Shown: positions 11,261 through 20,218 of the stretch, piece by piece
How positions within the stretch are numbered: position 1 is the first letter of the stretch
Layout of the letters: every line of letters starts with the position of its first letter
Assembly: GCF_000421145.1 (NCBI RefSeq)
Contig: NZ_ATWH01000003.1
Span: 1-64,000 of the forward strand
From: Glaciibacter superstes DSM 21135
Lineage (GTDB): Bacteria > Actinomycetota > Actinomycetes > Actinomycetales > Microbacteriaceae
Direction: 5' to 3'
Length of the DNA stretch: 64,000 bases
Notes under the pieces: generated by a model
Seen by the model: the letters and a program-made list of their open reading frames with translations, nothing else
What the model was told of the DNA's origin: nothing
Databases searched by the model: none
Translations under genes and position numbers: made by a program

Positions 11261-11422
11261 TCAGTACGGCGTCATCGCCCCGACCAGTTGCGTCGCACGG
11301 TCCACGATTGCTCTCGCGGCAGGAATCGCCTGATCCACCTCATCGACGCTAGCCGAGGGGCGGTCGATGTCGGGGTACTGGGTATCGTTTCGGAGTCGGC
11401 GCATCCAATCGAATTCGCGGAT
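11261..11422 (-). pseudogene. C-terminal remnant of a HEPN-like protein
   Basis: The last 53 codons of this frame include FDWMRRLRNDTQYPDIDRP and a closing helix AIPAARAIVDRATQLVGAM. This matches the R-x4-RN-x-YPD pattern at the end of actinobacterial HEPN-domain proteins. Upstream, to about 11700, none of the three frames continues the domain cleanly, so the gene appears broken or frameshifted. The region 11423-11702 otherwise holds no gene I can support. Confidence 0.4.
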
Positions 11423-11702
11423 TTCTGTCTGGATTGGTGGTGGCCGCGACGGGCGCGACGGATGCCGCGGAGGCAGCGCGGCGGCTGGCTCGAGCGGCCG
11501 CAGGCGCCCTGCGACCGACCGAACGACCGACCGCGGGGCCCTGAGCGTCGTGGTGCGCCTCGGCCAGGACGAATGCCTCGTGCGGCCCCCGGCGGCGAAC
11601 CGACGCCCGTTCCCGGCGACGTCCCCCACCCAGACGGAGGTGGCCGAACTGCTGATATCGGTGGCCGAGGTGACCGACGCAGGTCTCGGCCCCCACACAT
11701 GA

Positions 11703-11731
11703 TTGTTATCCAATCGTAATGGTGCTAGCGT
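11703..11731 (+). promoter_or_regulatory. promoter of formaldehyde dehydrogenase
   Basis: TTGTTA at 11703-11708 and TAGCGT at 11726-11731 are 17 bases apart. GATTG and CAATC (11701-11715, five-base centre) form a small inverted repeat over the -35 box. Confidence 0.45.
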
Positions 11732-11801
11732 CCAGCTAAAGGGTCGTTCCACGTGCTACCTCTCTGTTGCCAGGCTGCGGCCAAAGGAAAGAGGAAGAAT
11801 A

Positions 11802-13016
11802 ATGCCAGGAAACAAAGCGGTTGCCTACAAGGGTCCGGGGAAAGTCGCAATCGTCGACATCGACTACCCCACCTTCGAACTGAAAGACGGCCCGGGTGTT
11901 GATCCCGCGAATATCGGCCGCAAGGTACCGCACGGGGTCATCCTCAAAACGGTCGCGACGAATATTTGCGGATCCGACCAGCACATGGTGCGCGGCCGCA
12001 CCACCGCCCCGGTCGACCTTGTCCTGGGTCATGAGATCACCGGTGAGGTCGTCGAGGTGGGCTCGGATGTGGAATTCATCAAGGTCGGGGATCTCGTCTC
12101 GGTCCCGTTCAACATCTCATGTGGCCGGTGCCGCAATTGCAAGGAACGCAAGACCGGAATCTGCCTGAACGTCAACCCCGCGGGCTACGGCAGCGCGTTC
12201 GGGTATGTCGACATGGGCGGCTGGGTGGGTGGTCAGGCCGAATACGTCCTCGCGCCCTACGCGGACTGGAACCTGCTAAAGTTCCCGGACAAGGATCAGG
12301 CGCTGGAGAAGATCATGGATCTGACCATGCTCTCCGACATCTTCCCCACCGGATTCCACGGCTGTGTTTCCGCCGGGGTGACGGTCGGCTCCACCGTCTA
12401 CATCGCCGGCGCCGGCCCGGTCGGGTTGGCAGCGGCGACGAGTGCGCAATTGCTCGGCGCCTCGGCGGTCATCGTCGGTGACATGAACGAGAAGCGCCTA
12501 GCGCAGGCTCGCAGCTTCGGCTGCGAGACGATTGACCTCACCAAGGGCGGCCCCGGAGAACAAATCGAGCAGATCCTCGGATCGCCAACCGTTGACTGCG
12601 CGGTGGATGCCGTCGGCTTCGAAGCGAAGGGACACGGCGCAGGTGCCGCCGAAGCACCGGCGACGGTCCTCAACTCAATAATGGATATCACCAACGCGGG
12701 CGGCTCCTTGGGAATCATCGGCCTCTACGTCACGGGTGACCCGGGCGCTGCCGACGAAGCCGCGAAGAAGGGCTCGCTCTCACTGAGTCTGGGCACCGGC
12801 TGGGCAAAGTCGCTGGCCTTCACGACCGGACAATGCCCGGTAATGAAGTACCACCGCGGACTGATGAATGCGATCCTGCGGGACAAGGTACACATTTCGG
12901 ACAATGTGAATGGGCAGGCGATTCCGCTGGAGGAGGCGCCGAACGGCTACGCCGATTTCGACTCCGGCGCTTCGGTCAAGTACGTGCTGAACCCGAACGG
13001 GTACATCGCGGCCTGA
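11802..13016 (+). CDS. fdhA: formaldehyde dehydrogenase, glutathione-independent (zinc, NAD-dependent)
   Basis: A 404-residue zinc medium-chain dehydrogenase closely resembling Pseudomonas-type formaldehyde dehydrogenase, which oxidises formaldehyde to formate with NAD+ without added thiol. CGSDQHMVRGR and LGHEITGEV carry the catalytic-zinc ligands, CGRCRNCKERKTGIC the structural-zinc cysteines, and GAGPVGLAAA the Rossmann loop. The length and the insert between the zinc sites are as in the family. The frame extends upstream to 11703, but the ATG at 11802 follows an AGAGGAAGA ribosome site. It stands alone, convergent with the FdhF-like gene, and feeds formate to it in the simplest model. Confidence 0.93.
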   Translation: MPGNKAVAYKGPGKVAIVDIDYPTFELKDGPGVDPANIGRKVPHGVILKTVATNICGSDQHMVRGRTTAPVDLVLGHEITGEVVEVGSDVEFIKVGDLVSVPFNISCGRCRNCKERKTGICLNVNPAGYGSAFGYVDMGGWVGGQAEYVLAPYADWNLLKFPDKDQALEKIMDLTMLSDIFPTGFHGCVSAGVTVGSTVYIAGAGPVGLAAATSAQLLGASAVIVGDMNEKRLAQARSFGCETIDLTKGGPGEQIEQILGSPTVDCAVDAVGFEAKGHGAGAAEAPATVLNSIMDITNAGGSLGIIGLYVTGDPGAADEAAKKGSLSLSLGTGWAKSLAFTTGQCPVMKYHRGLMNAILRDKVHISDNVNGQAIPLEEAPNGYADFDSGASVKYVLNPNGYIAA

Positions 13017-13030
13017 CTCGGTGGCTCGCG

Positions 13031-13072
13031 GGTGACAGTGGCAGCGCGGGACTCCGTCGCGCCACTGTCACC
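13031..13072. terminator. hairpin between fdhA and the fdhF-like gene
   Basis: Perfect 12-bp arms GGTGACAGTGGC (13031-13042) and GCCACTGTCACC (13061-13072), with an 18-base loop, just after the fdhA stop. There is no T-run, so it may be a weak or bidirectional terminator. Confidence 0.6.
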
Positions 13073-13241
13073 TTCGCCGGGCGGTCATTACTGAAAATGA
13101 CATCCTGTGGCTTTCGCCAAAAGATGGCCATGTCCTTTCGTCTTTCGATAGCGGTGCCGCCGCCGACCGGCATGTCATAAGGGGAAGGCCTTGCGGGCGC
13201 GGGCGAGTGTTTATCGTCGTCACGCTCGTGTTCTGAAACGC

Positions 13242-15584
13242 TCAGACGAGCACGGCGGCTCCTGCCTCGTCGGAAACGGGCGCATTCCGGGCAACCCGCG
13301 ACGGTTCAAGCCTGATCACGACAGACTTCGACGCCGGGGTGTTGCTGCCTTCCGCGGTGGAGTCGAGCGCCACCAGCTCGTTCGCTTCCGGGAAGTACGC
13401 GGCGGCGCATCCCCTGGCCGTCGGATACGACACGACGCGCCACTTTCTCAAAACACGTTCAATTCCGTCCGTGAACTCGCTGTGCACATCGACCAGCTCC
13501 CCGTCGACAAGACCGAGTTCGACGAGGTCATCTGGGTTGACGAAGATCACTTCGCGACCCTTCTTGATGCCGCGGTAGCGGTCGTTCAGGCTGTAGATGG
13601 TGGTGTTGAACTGATCGTGCGAGCGCAAGGTCTGCAAGAGCAGCCGTCCCTCTGGGCGCTCGATGTACTCAAGGTCGTTCACGGTGAGCATGGCCTTGCC
13701 TGTCGCCGTCGGGAACGTGCGGGAGTCACGGGGACCATTCGCCAATACGAACCCACCGTCCTGGCGGACTCGCACGTTGAAGTCCGTGAACCCCTCGACG
13801 ACATGCTCGATGTGGTCACGGATGAGGTCGTAATTGCGCTCGAAACCTGTCCAGTCCACAGCCACCTTGTCACCGAGCACCGCCCGCGCAAGCCGTGTGA
13901 CGATCGCGATCTCTGACAAAAGGTTGGGAGCGACAGGGGGAATCCGGCCGTGCGAGGCGTGCACCGCACAGACGGAGTCCTCAACGGAGACGAACTGCTC
14001 TCCAGTGACCTGCAGATCGATCTCGCTCCGCCCCATGGTGGGCAGGATCAGTGCCTCCTCACCCACAACTGCATGAGATCGGTTCAGCTTGGTGGAGATC
14101 TGCACGGTCATCTCGGTGGTCTGCATCGCGGCTTCGGCGACGGCGGTGTCGGAGATCGCCGCAACCAGATTGCCACCGAGGGCGATCCAGACCTTGATCC
14201 TCCCGTCCCGCATGCCACGGATGCCGTCAACACTGTCAACGCCGTCCTTCCGAGGCGGGTCGAAGCCGAACTCGGCCTGCAGTGCGTCGAGGAACGCCGG
14301 CGGCATCTTCTCCCAGACACCCATGGTTCGGTCGCCCTGCACGTTGCTGTGGCCGCGGATCGGGGACGCTCCCGCTCCCGGTCGGCCGATGTTGCCACGC
14401 AACAGGAGCAGGTTGATGATCTCCTTGATCGTCGGCACAGCCTTCTTGTGCTGCGTCAGGCCCATCGCCCAGGTGATGATGACTTTGTCCGCTTTCAGGT
14501 ACCTGCTGGCCAGCTCGTCGATCTCAGCAGTCGTCAATCCCGTTGCCTCGAGCACGGTGCTCTCTTCGAGGCTCGAAAGATGCACCTTCAGCTCTTCGAG
14601 GCCCTGGCAATGTTCATCGAGGAACGTGTGGTCCAGCACCGTTCCCTGGTTCGCCGCCTCTGCCTCCAACACCCGCTTCGAGAGTGCCTGCATGAGTGCC
14701 ATGTCGCCACCGAGGCGGATCTGCAGGTACTGGTCGGCCAGCCCGGTGCCGTTGCCGATGATTCCGCGCACACGCTGCGGGTTCTTGTATCGCAGCAGGC
14801 CGGCCTCCGGCAGCGGGTTGACAGCGACGATCTCGGTGCCGGCATCCTTCGCCTCCTCCAGTGCGGTCAGCATCCGCGGGTGGTTGGTACCCGGGTTCTG
14901 ACCCATGATGATGATCAGGTCGGCCTTGGCGAAGTCCTTGTATGCGATGGTGCTCTTGCCGATGCCGAGGGTCTGGCCCATCGCAAGGCCAGTCGACTCG
15001 TGGCACATATTGGAGCAGTCAGGCAGGTTGTTTGTGCCGAACGCCCGCACGAACAATTGGTAGATGAACGCCGTCTCGTTGGCGGTGCGCCCGCTGGTGT
15101 AGAACGCCGCTTCATCTGGCGAGGCCAGGCCATTCAGCTTCGCAGCGATGATCCCGAACGCCCGCTCCCAGCTGACCGGCTGGTAGTAGTTCTCGCCGGG
15201 CGCCTTCCACACCGGTTCGGTGAGACGACCCTGCATGCCGAGCCAATACTCGGACTTCTTCAGCAGATCGTTGATCGAGTGCGATGCCCAGAAACTCGTC
15301 GGGACCGTGAGCTGGGTCGCTTCCCAGGTCAGCGCCTTGGCGCCGTTCTCGCAGAACTCGAGCGCCTTGCGATGGTCGGGGTCCGGCCATGCACAGCTCA
15401 TGCAGTCGAAGCCGTCTTTCTGGTTCATCGCAGTGAGGGTCTTCAGCGATCTGCTGATGCCCATCTCTTTGAATGCCGGACCCATCGAATGGAGGATCCC
15501 CGGAATGCCTGCCGCCGAGGTCTGCGGCTTCGTGATCTCTATTTCGCTGTCATCAACATCCTGAATCGGGGCCTTGCTGGTCAT
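13242..15584 (-). CDS. FdhF/YdeP-family molybdopterin oxidoreductase (probable formate dehydrogenase-like)
   Basis: A 780-residue catalytic subunit of the DMSO-reductase superfamily. An N-terminal GFDCMSCAWPDPDH holds a short cysteine cluster of the YdeP type rather than the full ferredoxin-like motif. SNMCHESTG lies where the molybdenum-ligating residue is expected, IIIMGQNPGTNHPRM and GNIGRPGAG are bis-MGD binding segments, and a C-terminal cofactor-binding domain follows from about residue 640. Members of this branch are poorly characterised; formate oxidation is inferred from the adjoining fdhD, fdhA and formamidase. Its ATG overlaps the fdhD stop (ATGA), so the two are translationally coupled. 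No beta or membrane subunit is next to it, so its electron acceptor is unknown. Confidence 0.88.
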   Translation of the reverse strand: MTSKAPIQDVDDSEIEITKPQTSAAGIPGILHSMGPAFKEMGISRSLKTLTAMNQKDGFDCMSCAWPDPDHRKALEFCENGAKALTWEATQLTVPTSFWASHSINDLLKKSEYWLGMQGRLTEPVWKAPGENYYQPVSWERAFGIIAAKLNGLASPDEAAFYTSGRTANETAFIYQLFVRAFGTNNLPDCSNMCHESTGLAMGQTLGIGKSTIAYKDFAKADLIIIMGQNPGTNHPRMLTALEEAKDAGTEIVAVNPLPEAGLLRYKNPQRVRGIIGNGTGLADQYLQIRLGGDMALMQALSKRVLEAEAANQGTVLDHTFLDEHCQGLEELKVHLSSLEESTVLEATGLTTAEIDELASRYLKADKVIITWAMGLTQHKKAVPTIKEIINLLLLRGNIGRPGAGASPIRGHSNVQGDRTMGVWEKMPPAFLDALQAEFGFDPPRKDGVDSVDGIRGMRDGRIKVWIALGGNLVAAISDTAVAEAAMQTTEMTVQISTKLNRSHAVVGEEALILPTMGRSEIDLQVTGEQFVSVEDSVCAVHASHGRIPPVAPNLLSEIAIVTRLARAVLGDKVAVDWTGFERNYDLIRDHIEHVVEGFTDFNVRVRQDGGFVLANGPRDSRTFPTATGKAMLTVNDLEYIERPEGRLLLQTLRSHDQFNTTIYSLNDRYRGIKKGREVIFVNPDDLVELGLVDGELVDVHSEFTDGIERVLRKWRVVSYPTARGCAAAYFPEANELVALDSTAEGSNTPASKSVVIRLEPSRVARNAPVSDEAGAAVLV

Positions 15585-16444
15585 GCTGCACTGCCTTCCT
15601 TAACCCGTTCCTTCGTTCCGGTGACGCGTTCGTCACCGGCATAGATCACCATCGAAGACCCGCGGAGAAAACCAACGAGGGTCATTCCGGCGTCGGTCGC
15701 CAGCTCTGCAGCCAGTGATGACGGCGCCGAGACTGCCGCCAGCATCGGGATGCCCGCCATAATCGCCTTCTGGGTGAGCTCAAAGCTCGCCCGGCCGGAG
15801 ACCATCAGAACCGTGCCACGAAGTGGCAGCCGGTTCTCCTTGAGCGCCCAGCCGACAACTTTGTCAACTGCGTTGTGACGGCCGACGTCTTCCCTGAGAA
15901 CAAACATTTCTCCGGTTTCGCCGTCGAACAGGGCAGCGGCGTGCAGGCCACCGGTCTTCTCGAATACAGCCTGTTCCTCGCGAAGACGGTCGGGCAACCC
16001 GGTGAGCAGAGCCGGATCGATGCGAAGCGGATCATCGCGAACCTCGTAGACGGACTGGGTTCGAACTGCGTCGATGCTGGCCTTGCCACACAGCCCGCAC
16101 GAGCTCGTGGTGTAGAACGAACGCTCCAGGCTGGGGTCGGGAGCTGCGACCCCTGGAGCGAGGGTCACATCGAGCACATTATAGGTGTTCAACCCTTCGG
16201 CTGTGGCCCCGGCGCAGTATCTGGCGGCGGCAAAATCGGACCCACGACTGATCACTCCCTCTGACACCAGGAACCCGGCCGCCAGGTCGAAATCATGGCC
16301 GGGAGTGCGCATCGTCACGGCCAGCGAACGGCCTCCGACCCGAATCTCCAGGGGCTCTTCCACAGTCAGGACGTCTTCTCGCACGACAGAGGAATCGCCC
16401 ACTGTGAGGCGGGTGACTCTGCGCCGAGCCGTGATTCTGGTCAT
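15581..16444 (-). CDS. fdhD: formate dehydrogenase accessory sulfurtransferase
   Basis: A 287-residue FdhD homologue. It contains EEPLEIRVGG, TMRTPGHDFDLAAGFL and the SSCGLCGK loop with the two sulfur-relay cysteines. FdhD passes sulfur from a cysteine desulfurase to the molybdenum centre of formate dehydrogenase, an essential activation step. It is the first gene of a two-gene operon with the FdhF-like enzyme (ATGA overlap), which is the best evidence that the enzyme belongs to the sulfurated formate-dehydrogenase group. Confidence 0.95.
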   Translation of the reverse strand: MTRITARRRVTRLTVGDSSVVREDVLTVEEPLEIRVGGRSLAVTMRTPGHDFDLAAGFLVSEGVISRGSDFAAARYCAGATAEGLNTYNVLDVTLAPGVAAPDPSLERSFYTTSSCGLCGKASIDAVRTQSVYEVRDDPLRIDPALLTGLPDRLREEQAVFEKTGGLHAAALFDGETGEMFVLREDVGRHNAVDKVVGWALKENRLPLRGTVLMVSGRASFELTQKAIMAGIPMLAAVSAPSSLAAELATDAGMTLVGFLRGSSMVIYAGDERVTGTKERVKEGSAA

Positions 16445-16567
16445 TTCTCAGGCCTATCAGCTGGAACTCGGCAAAGCAAGACGGTTAGGGGTTTCAGATT
16501 CCTGCTTTAGTTGACCGGTTTCGATTACCTGGGTTTCGCTTGCCCGCTCGCCGGCAGCTCAGACGTG

Positions 16568-16605
16568 CCTGCCTGCGCCTGCCTGCGCCTGCCTGCGCCT
16601 GCCTG
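16568..16605. repeat. 10-bp tandem repeat abutting a promoter
   Basis: Unit CCTGCCTGCG, 3.8 exact copies, ending at the base before the TTGACA of the fmdB promoter. It lies in the divergent fdhD-fmdB spacer. Confidence 0.9.
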
Positions 16606-16635
16606 TTGACACTCCCAGACGCGTCTGGCTAGTGT
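16606..16635 (+). promoter_or_regulatory. fmdB-fmdA promoter with operator palindrome
   Basis: TTGACA (16606-16611), an 18-base spacer and TAGTGT (16630-16635). The spacer contains the perfect 14-bp palindrome CCAGACGCGTCTGG (16615-16628), a natural repressor or activator site that would cover RNA polymerase. It is the strongest -35/-10 pair in the window. Confidence 0.65.
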
Positions 16636-16695
16636 GTGGTTCATGTTCTTCCTGCTGGGCGAGATGGGCAAGAAAACCGTGGCCAGCTGATCGCC

Positions 16696-16986
16696 ATGCC
16701 GACCTATTCCTTCCGGTGCGCTGATGGCGACGAGTTCGACGCCCGCTTCAGTATCGTCGACGTGCCGGCTTCCACCACCTGTCCGCACTGCGGGCAGCCA
16801 GCGAAGCGGATGCCCAGCGCGCCGTACGTGAGCAGAGCAGGCAGTTCCGCGTACGGCCTGATCGACAGGAGCGCGAGCAGCGCACACGAACCGGAGGTCG
16901 TGAGCGGCACACTGCCCGGCGCACCGCGACGCGCGGGCGGGAGGTACACCACCAACCCGCTGCACCAGAAGCTTCCCAGGACGTAA
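16696..16986 (+). CDS. fmdB: FmdB-family zinc ribbon protein
   Basis: A 96-residue protein beginning MPTYSFRCADGDEFD and continuing with TTCPHCGQPAKRM; this N-terminal CxxC zinc ribbon is the FmdB hallmark. The rest is low-complexity and basic. FmdB was named as a putative regulator of formamidase in Methylophilus. Here it directly precedes fmdA by 33 bases in the same direction, so the two are very likely co-transcribed from the promoter at 16606. The start is the ATG at 16696; an in-frame upstream codon at 16636 would add a non-conserved stretch inside the promoter region. Its molecular action is not established. Confidence 0.85.
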   Translation: MPTYSFRCADGDEFDARFSIVDVPASTTCPHCGQPAKRMPSAPYVSRAGSSAYGLIDRSASSAHEPEVVSGTLPGAPRRAGGRYTTNPLHQKLPRT

Positions 16987-17019
16987 CCAGCTGACCGCAT
17001 TGCCATCAAAGGAGAGAAC

Positions 17020-18276
17020 ATGCCTGACGTCATCTTCCCGCTCGATTCCACGAAGAAGTTCGAAGATCAGGAGAAGCTCGGCCACAACAGGTGGCATCCC
17101 GAGATTCCTCCCGTCGCCGTCGTCAAGCCCGGCGAGTCCTTTCGCGTCGACTGCCGCGAATGGTTCGACGGCGCTATCGTCAACGACGACTCCGCCGACG
17201 ACATCCTGAACGCACCGCTGCTGACCGTGCACAAGCTGAGCGGTCCGTTCGGCGTGGAAGGCGCACGCCCGGGCGACCTGCTCATCGTCGATATCCTCGA
17301 TGTCGGACCGATCCCGCAGGAGGACTCCGGACCTCTTGCCGGCCAGGGCTGGGGATACACCGGAATCTTCGCCCGCAACAACGGCGGCGGGTTCCTGACC
17401 GACCAGTTCCCTGACGCCTACAAGGCGATCTGGGACTTCAACGGACAGATCGCAACCTCGCGGCACGTGCCCGGCGTCTCGTTCGCCGGACTCATCCACC
17501 CCGGGCTGATGGGCACCGCACCCTCGGCCGAGCTATTGGCGAAGTGGAACAAGCGCGAGGGCGACCTGATCGCCACGGACCCACACCGGGTACCGCCTCT
17601 GGCGTTGCCGCCGGAGCCGCAGTATGCCGTGCTCGGCGGTGTTCCCGACGCGGAATTCGACCGTGTTGCCGGCGAAGCCGCGCGCACCGCGCCCCCTCGC
17701 GAGAACGGCGGCAACCAGGACATCAAGAACCTGTCGAAGGGCAGCAGGATCTTCTATCCGGTGTTCGTCGACGGCGCCAACCTCTCGCTCGGCGACCTGC
17801 ATTTCTCGCAGGGTGACGGCGAGATCACCTTCTGCGGTGCCATCGAGATGGGCGGGTTCATCGACCTGCGCGTGGACATCATCAAGGGCGGGATGGATAC
17901 CTACGGCGTGCACGAGAACGCCATCTTCATGCCCGGCAATGTCGACCCGCAATTCAGTGAGTGGATCGCATTCTCGGGAACGTCGGTGACGCTGGAGGGC
18001 GAACAGCGGTACCTGGACTCGCACCTGTCGTACCAGCGCGCCTGCTTGCACGCGATCGACTACCTGACCAAGTTCGGCTACAGCCCAGAGCAGGGCTACC
18101 TGATGCTGGGCGCAGTGCCGATCGAGGGCAGGCTGTCGGGGGTGGTCGACATCCCGAACTCGTGCTCCACGGTCTACATCCCGACGTCGATCTTCGACTT
18201 CGACGTGCGCCCATCGGCGAGCGGCCCCACGCAGATCAACCCCGGGATCGGAGCACCCCACTCGGCAAACGCGTAA
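17020..18276 (+). CDS. fmdA: formamidase (acetamidase/formamidase family)
   Basis: A 418-residue member of the FmdA_AmdA family, full length. It begins MPDVIFPLDSTKKFEDQ and has the family segments HNRWHPEIPPV, EGARPGDLLIVDILDVG, PGVSFAGLIHPGLMGTAPS, GGNQDIKNL, and LSLGDLHFSQGDGEI with the conserved GDxHxxQGDGE metal/active-site motif. The product hydrolyses formamide to formate and ammonia in the cytoplasm. The match to formamidases over acetamidases is close, and the fmdB neighbour supports it. AAAGGAGAG precedes the ATG. It supplies formate to the nearby molybdo-enzyme and ammonia to glutamate metabolism. Confidence 0.93.
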   Translation: MPDVIFPLDSTKKFEDQEKLGHNRWHPEIPPVAVVKPGESFRVDCREWFDGAIVNDDSADDILNAPLLTVHKLSGPFGVEGARPGDLLIVDILDVGPIPQEDSGPLAGQGWGYTGIFARNNGGGFLTDQFPDAYKAIWDFNGQIATSRHVPGVSFAGLIHPGLMGTAPSAELLAKWNKREGDLIATDPHRVPPLALPPEPQYAVLGGVPDAEFDRVAGEAARTAPPRENGGNQDIKNLSKGSRIFYPVFVDGANLSLGDLHFSQGDGEITFCGAIEMGGFIDLRVDIIKGGMDTYGVHENAIFMPGNVDPQFSEWIAFSGTSVTLEGEQRYLDSHLSYQRACLHAIDYLTKFGYSPEQGYLMLGAVPIEGRLSGVVDIPNSCSTVYIPTSIFDFDVRPSASGPTQINPGIGAPHSANA

Positions 18277-18468
18277 CATTCCCCGCATGCCCGACCTGTG
18301 CGACGGTCACTTCGCGTGAGAAGTCACCGCGTCAGTCACCGCGCGATCTGACAACTCTCGCTCAATCCGGGCGCGTCTGTGATGCCCGCCCGTGGAGCCG
18401 AAAGCAGTGCCAGGTTGTGAGGATAAGCTGGCCGTACGCTCTGACACGGGGCAGCATTGGAGGGTTCG

Positions 18469-19656
18469 ATGGAGTCGACTCGGCCCGGTCTGATCGGTGA
18501 ACACGGTGCGATCGTTGGACCAGGTGCAATCGTTGGAGCGGGCTTGCCCCTCACGCCTGACCGGCTGACCCGGTACAGTCGGCAGTTGTTCCTGCCGGGT
18601 TTCGGCGTCGACGCGCAGCGTCGGCTCGCAAACGCACGAGTGCTGGTGGTGGGGGCCGGCGGGCTCGGAAGTGCGAGCATCCCGTATCTCGCGTCGGCCG
18701 GCGTCGGGACGATCGGCATCATCGACACGGATGTGGTCGAACTCTCGAACCTGCATCGTCAGATCGCCCACGGCGTTGACGATCTCGGGCGGAGCAAGGT
18801 CGATTCGATTGCGGATTCAATCGCCGCCATCGACCCCGAGATCGAGGTGGTCGCTCATCGAGTCAGGCTGGAACCCGGTAACGCGGCCGACCTGCTGGCC
18901 GGATACGACCTGGTGATGGACGGCAGCGATAATTTCCAGACCCGCTACCTGACCAACGATGCGGCGGCAGAGGCCGGAATGCCGCTGGTCTGGGGCGCGA
19001 TTCTGCGTTTCGCCGGCCAGGTGGGCGTGGCGTGGGCCGGCGTCGGACCGACCTACCGCGACCTGTTCCCGGCCGAACCAGACCCGGATGACGTGCTCTC
19101 GTGCTCGGTCGGCGGAGTCCTTCCGACGGTGTGTGCGGTGATCGGATCGATCATGGCGACCGAGGCGATCAAGCTCATCACGGGAGTCGGCGAACCACTC
19201 CTCGGCCGGGTCACCACCTACGACGCGTTGAGTGGCCGGTTCCGCGAGCTGGAGTATCAGGAGATTCCCGATGAGGCACGCACCGTAGCTGAAGGCGCAA
19301 CGCACGCCCCGCGTTCCGCCTCGCGCGGCCGGCCGCAACCGGGAGCGGTCACACCGGTCGAACTCGCCGATCGCTTTGCGGCCGGCGGACCGATGCAACT
19401 CATCGATGTGCGAGAACCGTTCGAAGCCGAAATCGCCAGCATCCCAGGTGCAGAGCTCATCCCGCTCGCATCGCTCGACGGATCGCTCGAGCGGATCTCC
19501 CGGGACGTTCCCGTTGTCGTCTTCTGCCACCACGGCAGCAGGGCCAACCGGGCGATGGCGGTGCTCGAACGCAACGGCTACCGAAATGCAGAGCTGCTCG
19601 AGGGAGGAATCGACGCGTATGCCCGGCTCGTCGCCCCGGCCCTGGCACGATACTGA
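18469..19656 (+). CDS. moeZ: MoeZ-type adenylyltransferase/sulfurtransferase (MoeB-rhodanese fusion)
   Basis: A 395-residue two-domain protein. The N-terminal ThiF/MoeB domain has VVGAGGLGSASIPYL (ATP loop) and DDVLSCSVGGVLP with the adenylation-linked cysteine; the paired zinc cysteines of E. coli MoeB are absent, as usual in actinobacterial MoeZ. The C-terminal rhodanese domain from about residue 300 has the active loop CHHGSR. The protein adenylates and then thiocarboxylates the C-terminal glycine of MoaD-like carriers. The start is the ATG at 18469, four bases after GGAGGG, rather than the in-frame TTG at 18457. It is followed by moaE. Confidence 0.93.
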   Translation: MESTRPGLIGEHGAIVGPGAIVGAGLPLTPDRLTRYSRQLFLPGFGVDAQRRLANARVLVVGAGGLGSASIPYLASAGVGTIGIIDTDVVELSNLHRQIAHGVDDLGRSKVDSIADSIAAIDPEIEVVAHRVRLEPGNAADLLAGYDLVMDGSDNFQTRYLTNDAAAEAGMPLVWGAILRFAGQVGVAWAGVGPTYRDLFPAEPDPDDVLSCSVGGVLPTVCAVIGSIMATEAIKLITGVGEPLLGRVTTYDALSGRFRELEYQEIPDEARTVAEGATHAPRSASRGRPQPGAVTPVELADRFAAGGPMQLIDVREPFEAEIASIPGAELIPLASLDGSLERISRDVPVVVFCHHGSRANRAMAVLERNGYRNAELLEGGIDAYARLVAPALARY

Positions 19657-19692
19657 ATCATCACCTCAACACTGAAGACGACCACGCAGTTG

Positions 19693-20169
19693 ATGACCAC
19701 ACCGAAGACGACCACACAGGAGCTGATCGAACTGACCGAACTCGTCCCCCGTAGTTCCGCCACCGCAACGGCGCAGGTCACTGGCGAACCGATCGATGAG
19801 GCCGCTCTCTGCCGGGCCGTTCTCACCACGGCCAGCGGTGCCCTGGTCATCTTTTCAGGAATCGTCAGGGACCACGACCAGGAGCGCAGCGTCCGGTCGC
19901 TTGACTATCAGGCACATCCAGACGCCGAACTCCTGCTCACCCAGCTCTGCGAACGGTTCGCCGCTGAGTCTGGCCTTCGGATGGCCGCAGCGCACCGGGT
20001 CGGGGCACTGCAGGTCGGCGATGTTGCACTGTACGTCGTTGTCGCATCGTCACACCGCAAGGAGGCCTTCGACACTGCTGAGCAGCTGGTCGAGGAGATC
20101 AAACACACCATTCCGATCTGGAAACGGCAGCACTTCACCGACGGCGTCTCGGAGTGGGTCGGGCTCTGA
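19693..20169 (+). CDS. moaE: molybdopterin synthase catalytic subunit
   Basis: A 158-residue MoaE. It has ALVIFSGIVRDHD, LDYQAHPDAE, AAHRVGALQVGDVALYVVV and SSHRKEAFDTAEQLVEEIK, with the lysines of the substrate pocket (IPIWKRQ). MoaE binds cPMP and accepts two sulfurs from MoaD-thiocarboxylate to form molybdopterin. The first 25 residues are variable and threonine-rich, and the coding sequence there contains a short repeat of GAAGACGACCAC with the upstream spacer. The ATG at 19693 is taken; a TTG directly before it (19690) is the alternative. It lies 36 bases after moeZ. Confidence 0.93.
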   Translation: MTTPKTTTQELIELTELVPRSSATATAQVTGEPIDEAALCRAVLTTASGALVIFSGIVRDHDQERSVRSLDYQAHPDAELLLTQLCERFAAESGLRMAAAHRVGALQVGDVALYVVVASSHRKEAFDTAEQLVEEIKHTIPIWKRQHFTDGVSEWVGL

Positions 20170-20218
20170 ACGGGCGGAATCTGAGCGGCTCAGGCCCTGA
20201 ACCGGTGGATTCTGGGCA

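Noticed and set aside
13950..15644. A 564-codon plus-strand frame
   Set aside because: Antisense to the FdhF-like gene; arginine- and glycine-rich shadow translation.
16568..16605. Tandem repeat considered as a CRISPR fragment
   Set aside because: Units are contiguous 10-mers without spacers and no cas gene is present.
18305..18328. Imperfect stem after fmdA (GGTCACTTC / GAAGTCACC)
   Set aside because: Only eight of nine pairs, no T-run; too weak to call as a terminator.
20181..20193. CTGAGCGGCTCAG between moaE and moaD as a terminator
   Set aside because: The arms are separated by a single base and cannot form a hairpin; at most a DNA-level palindrome.
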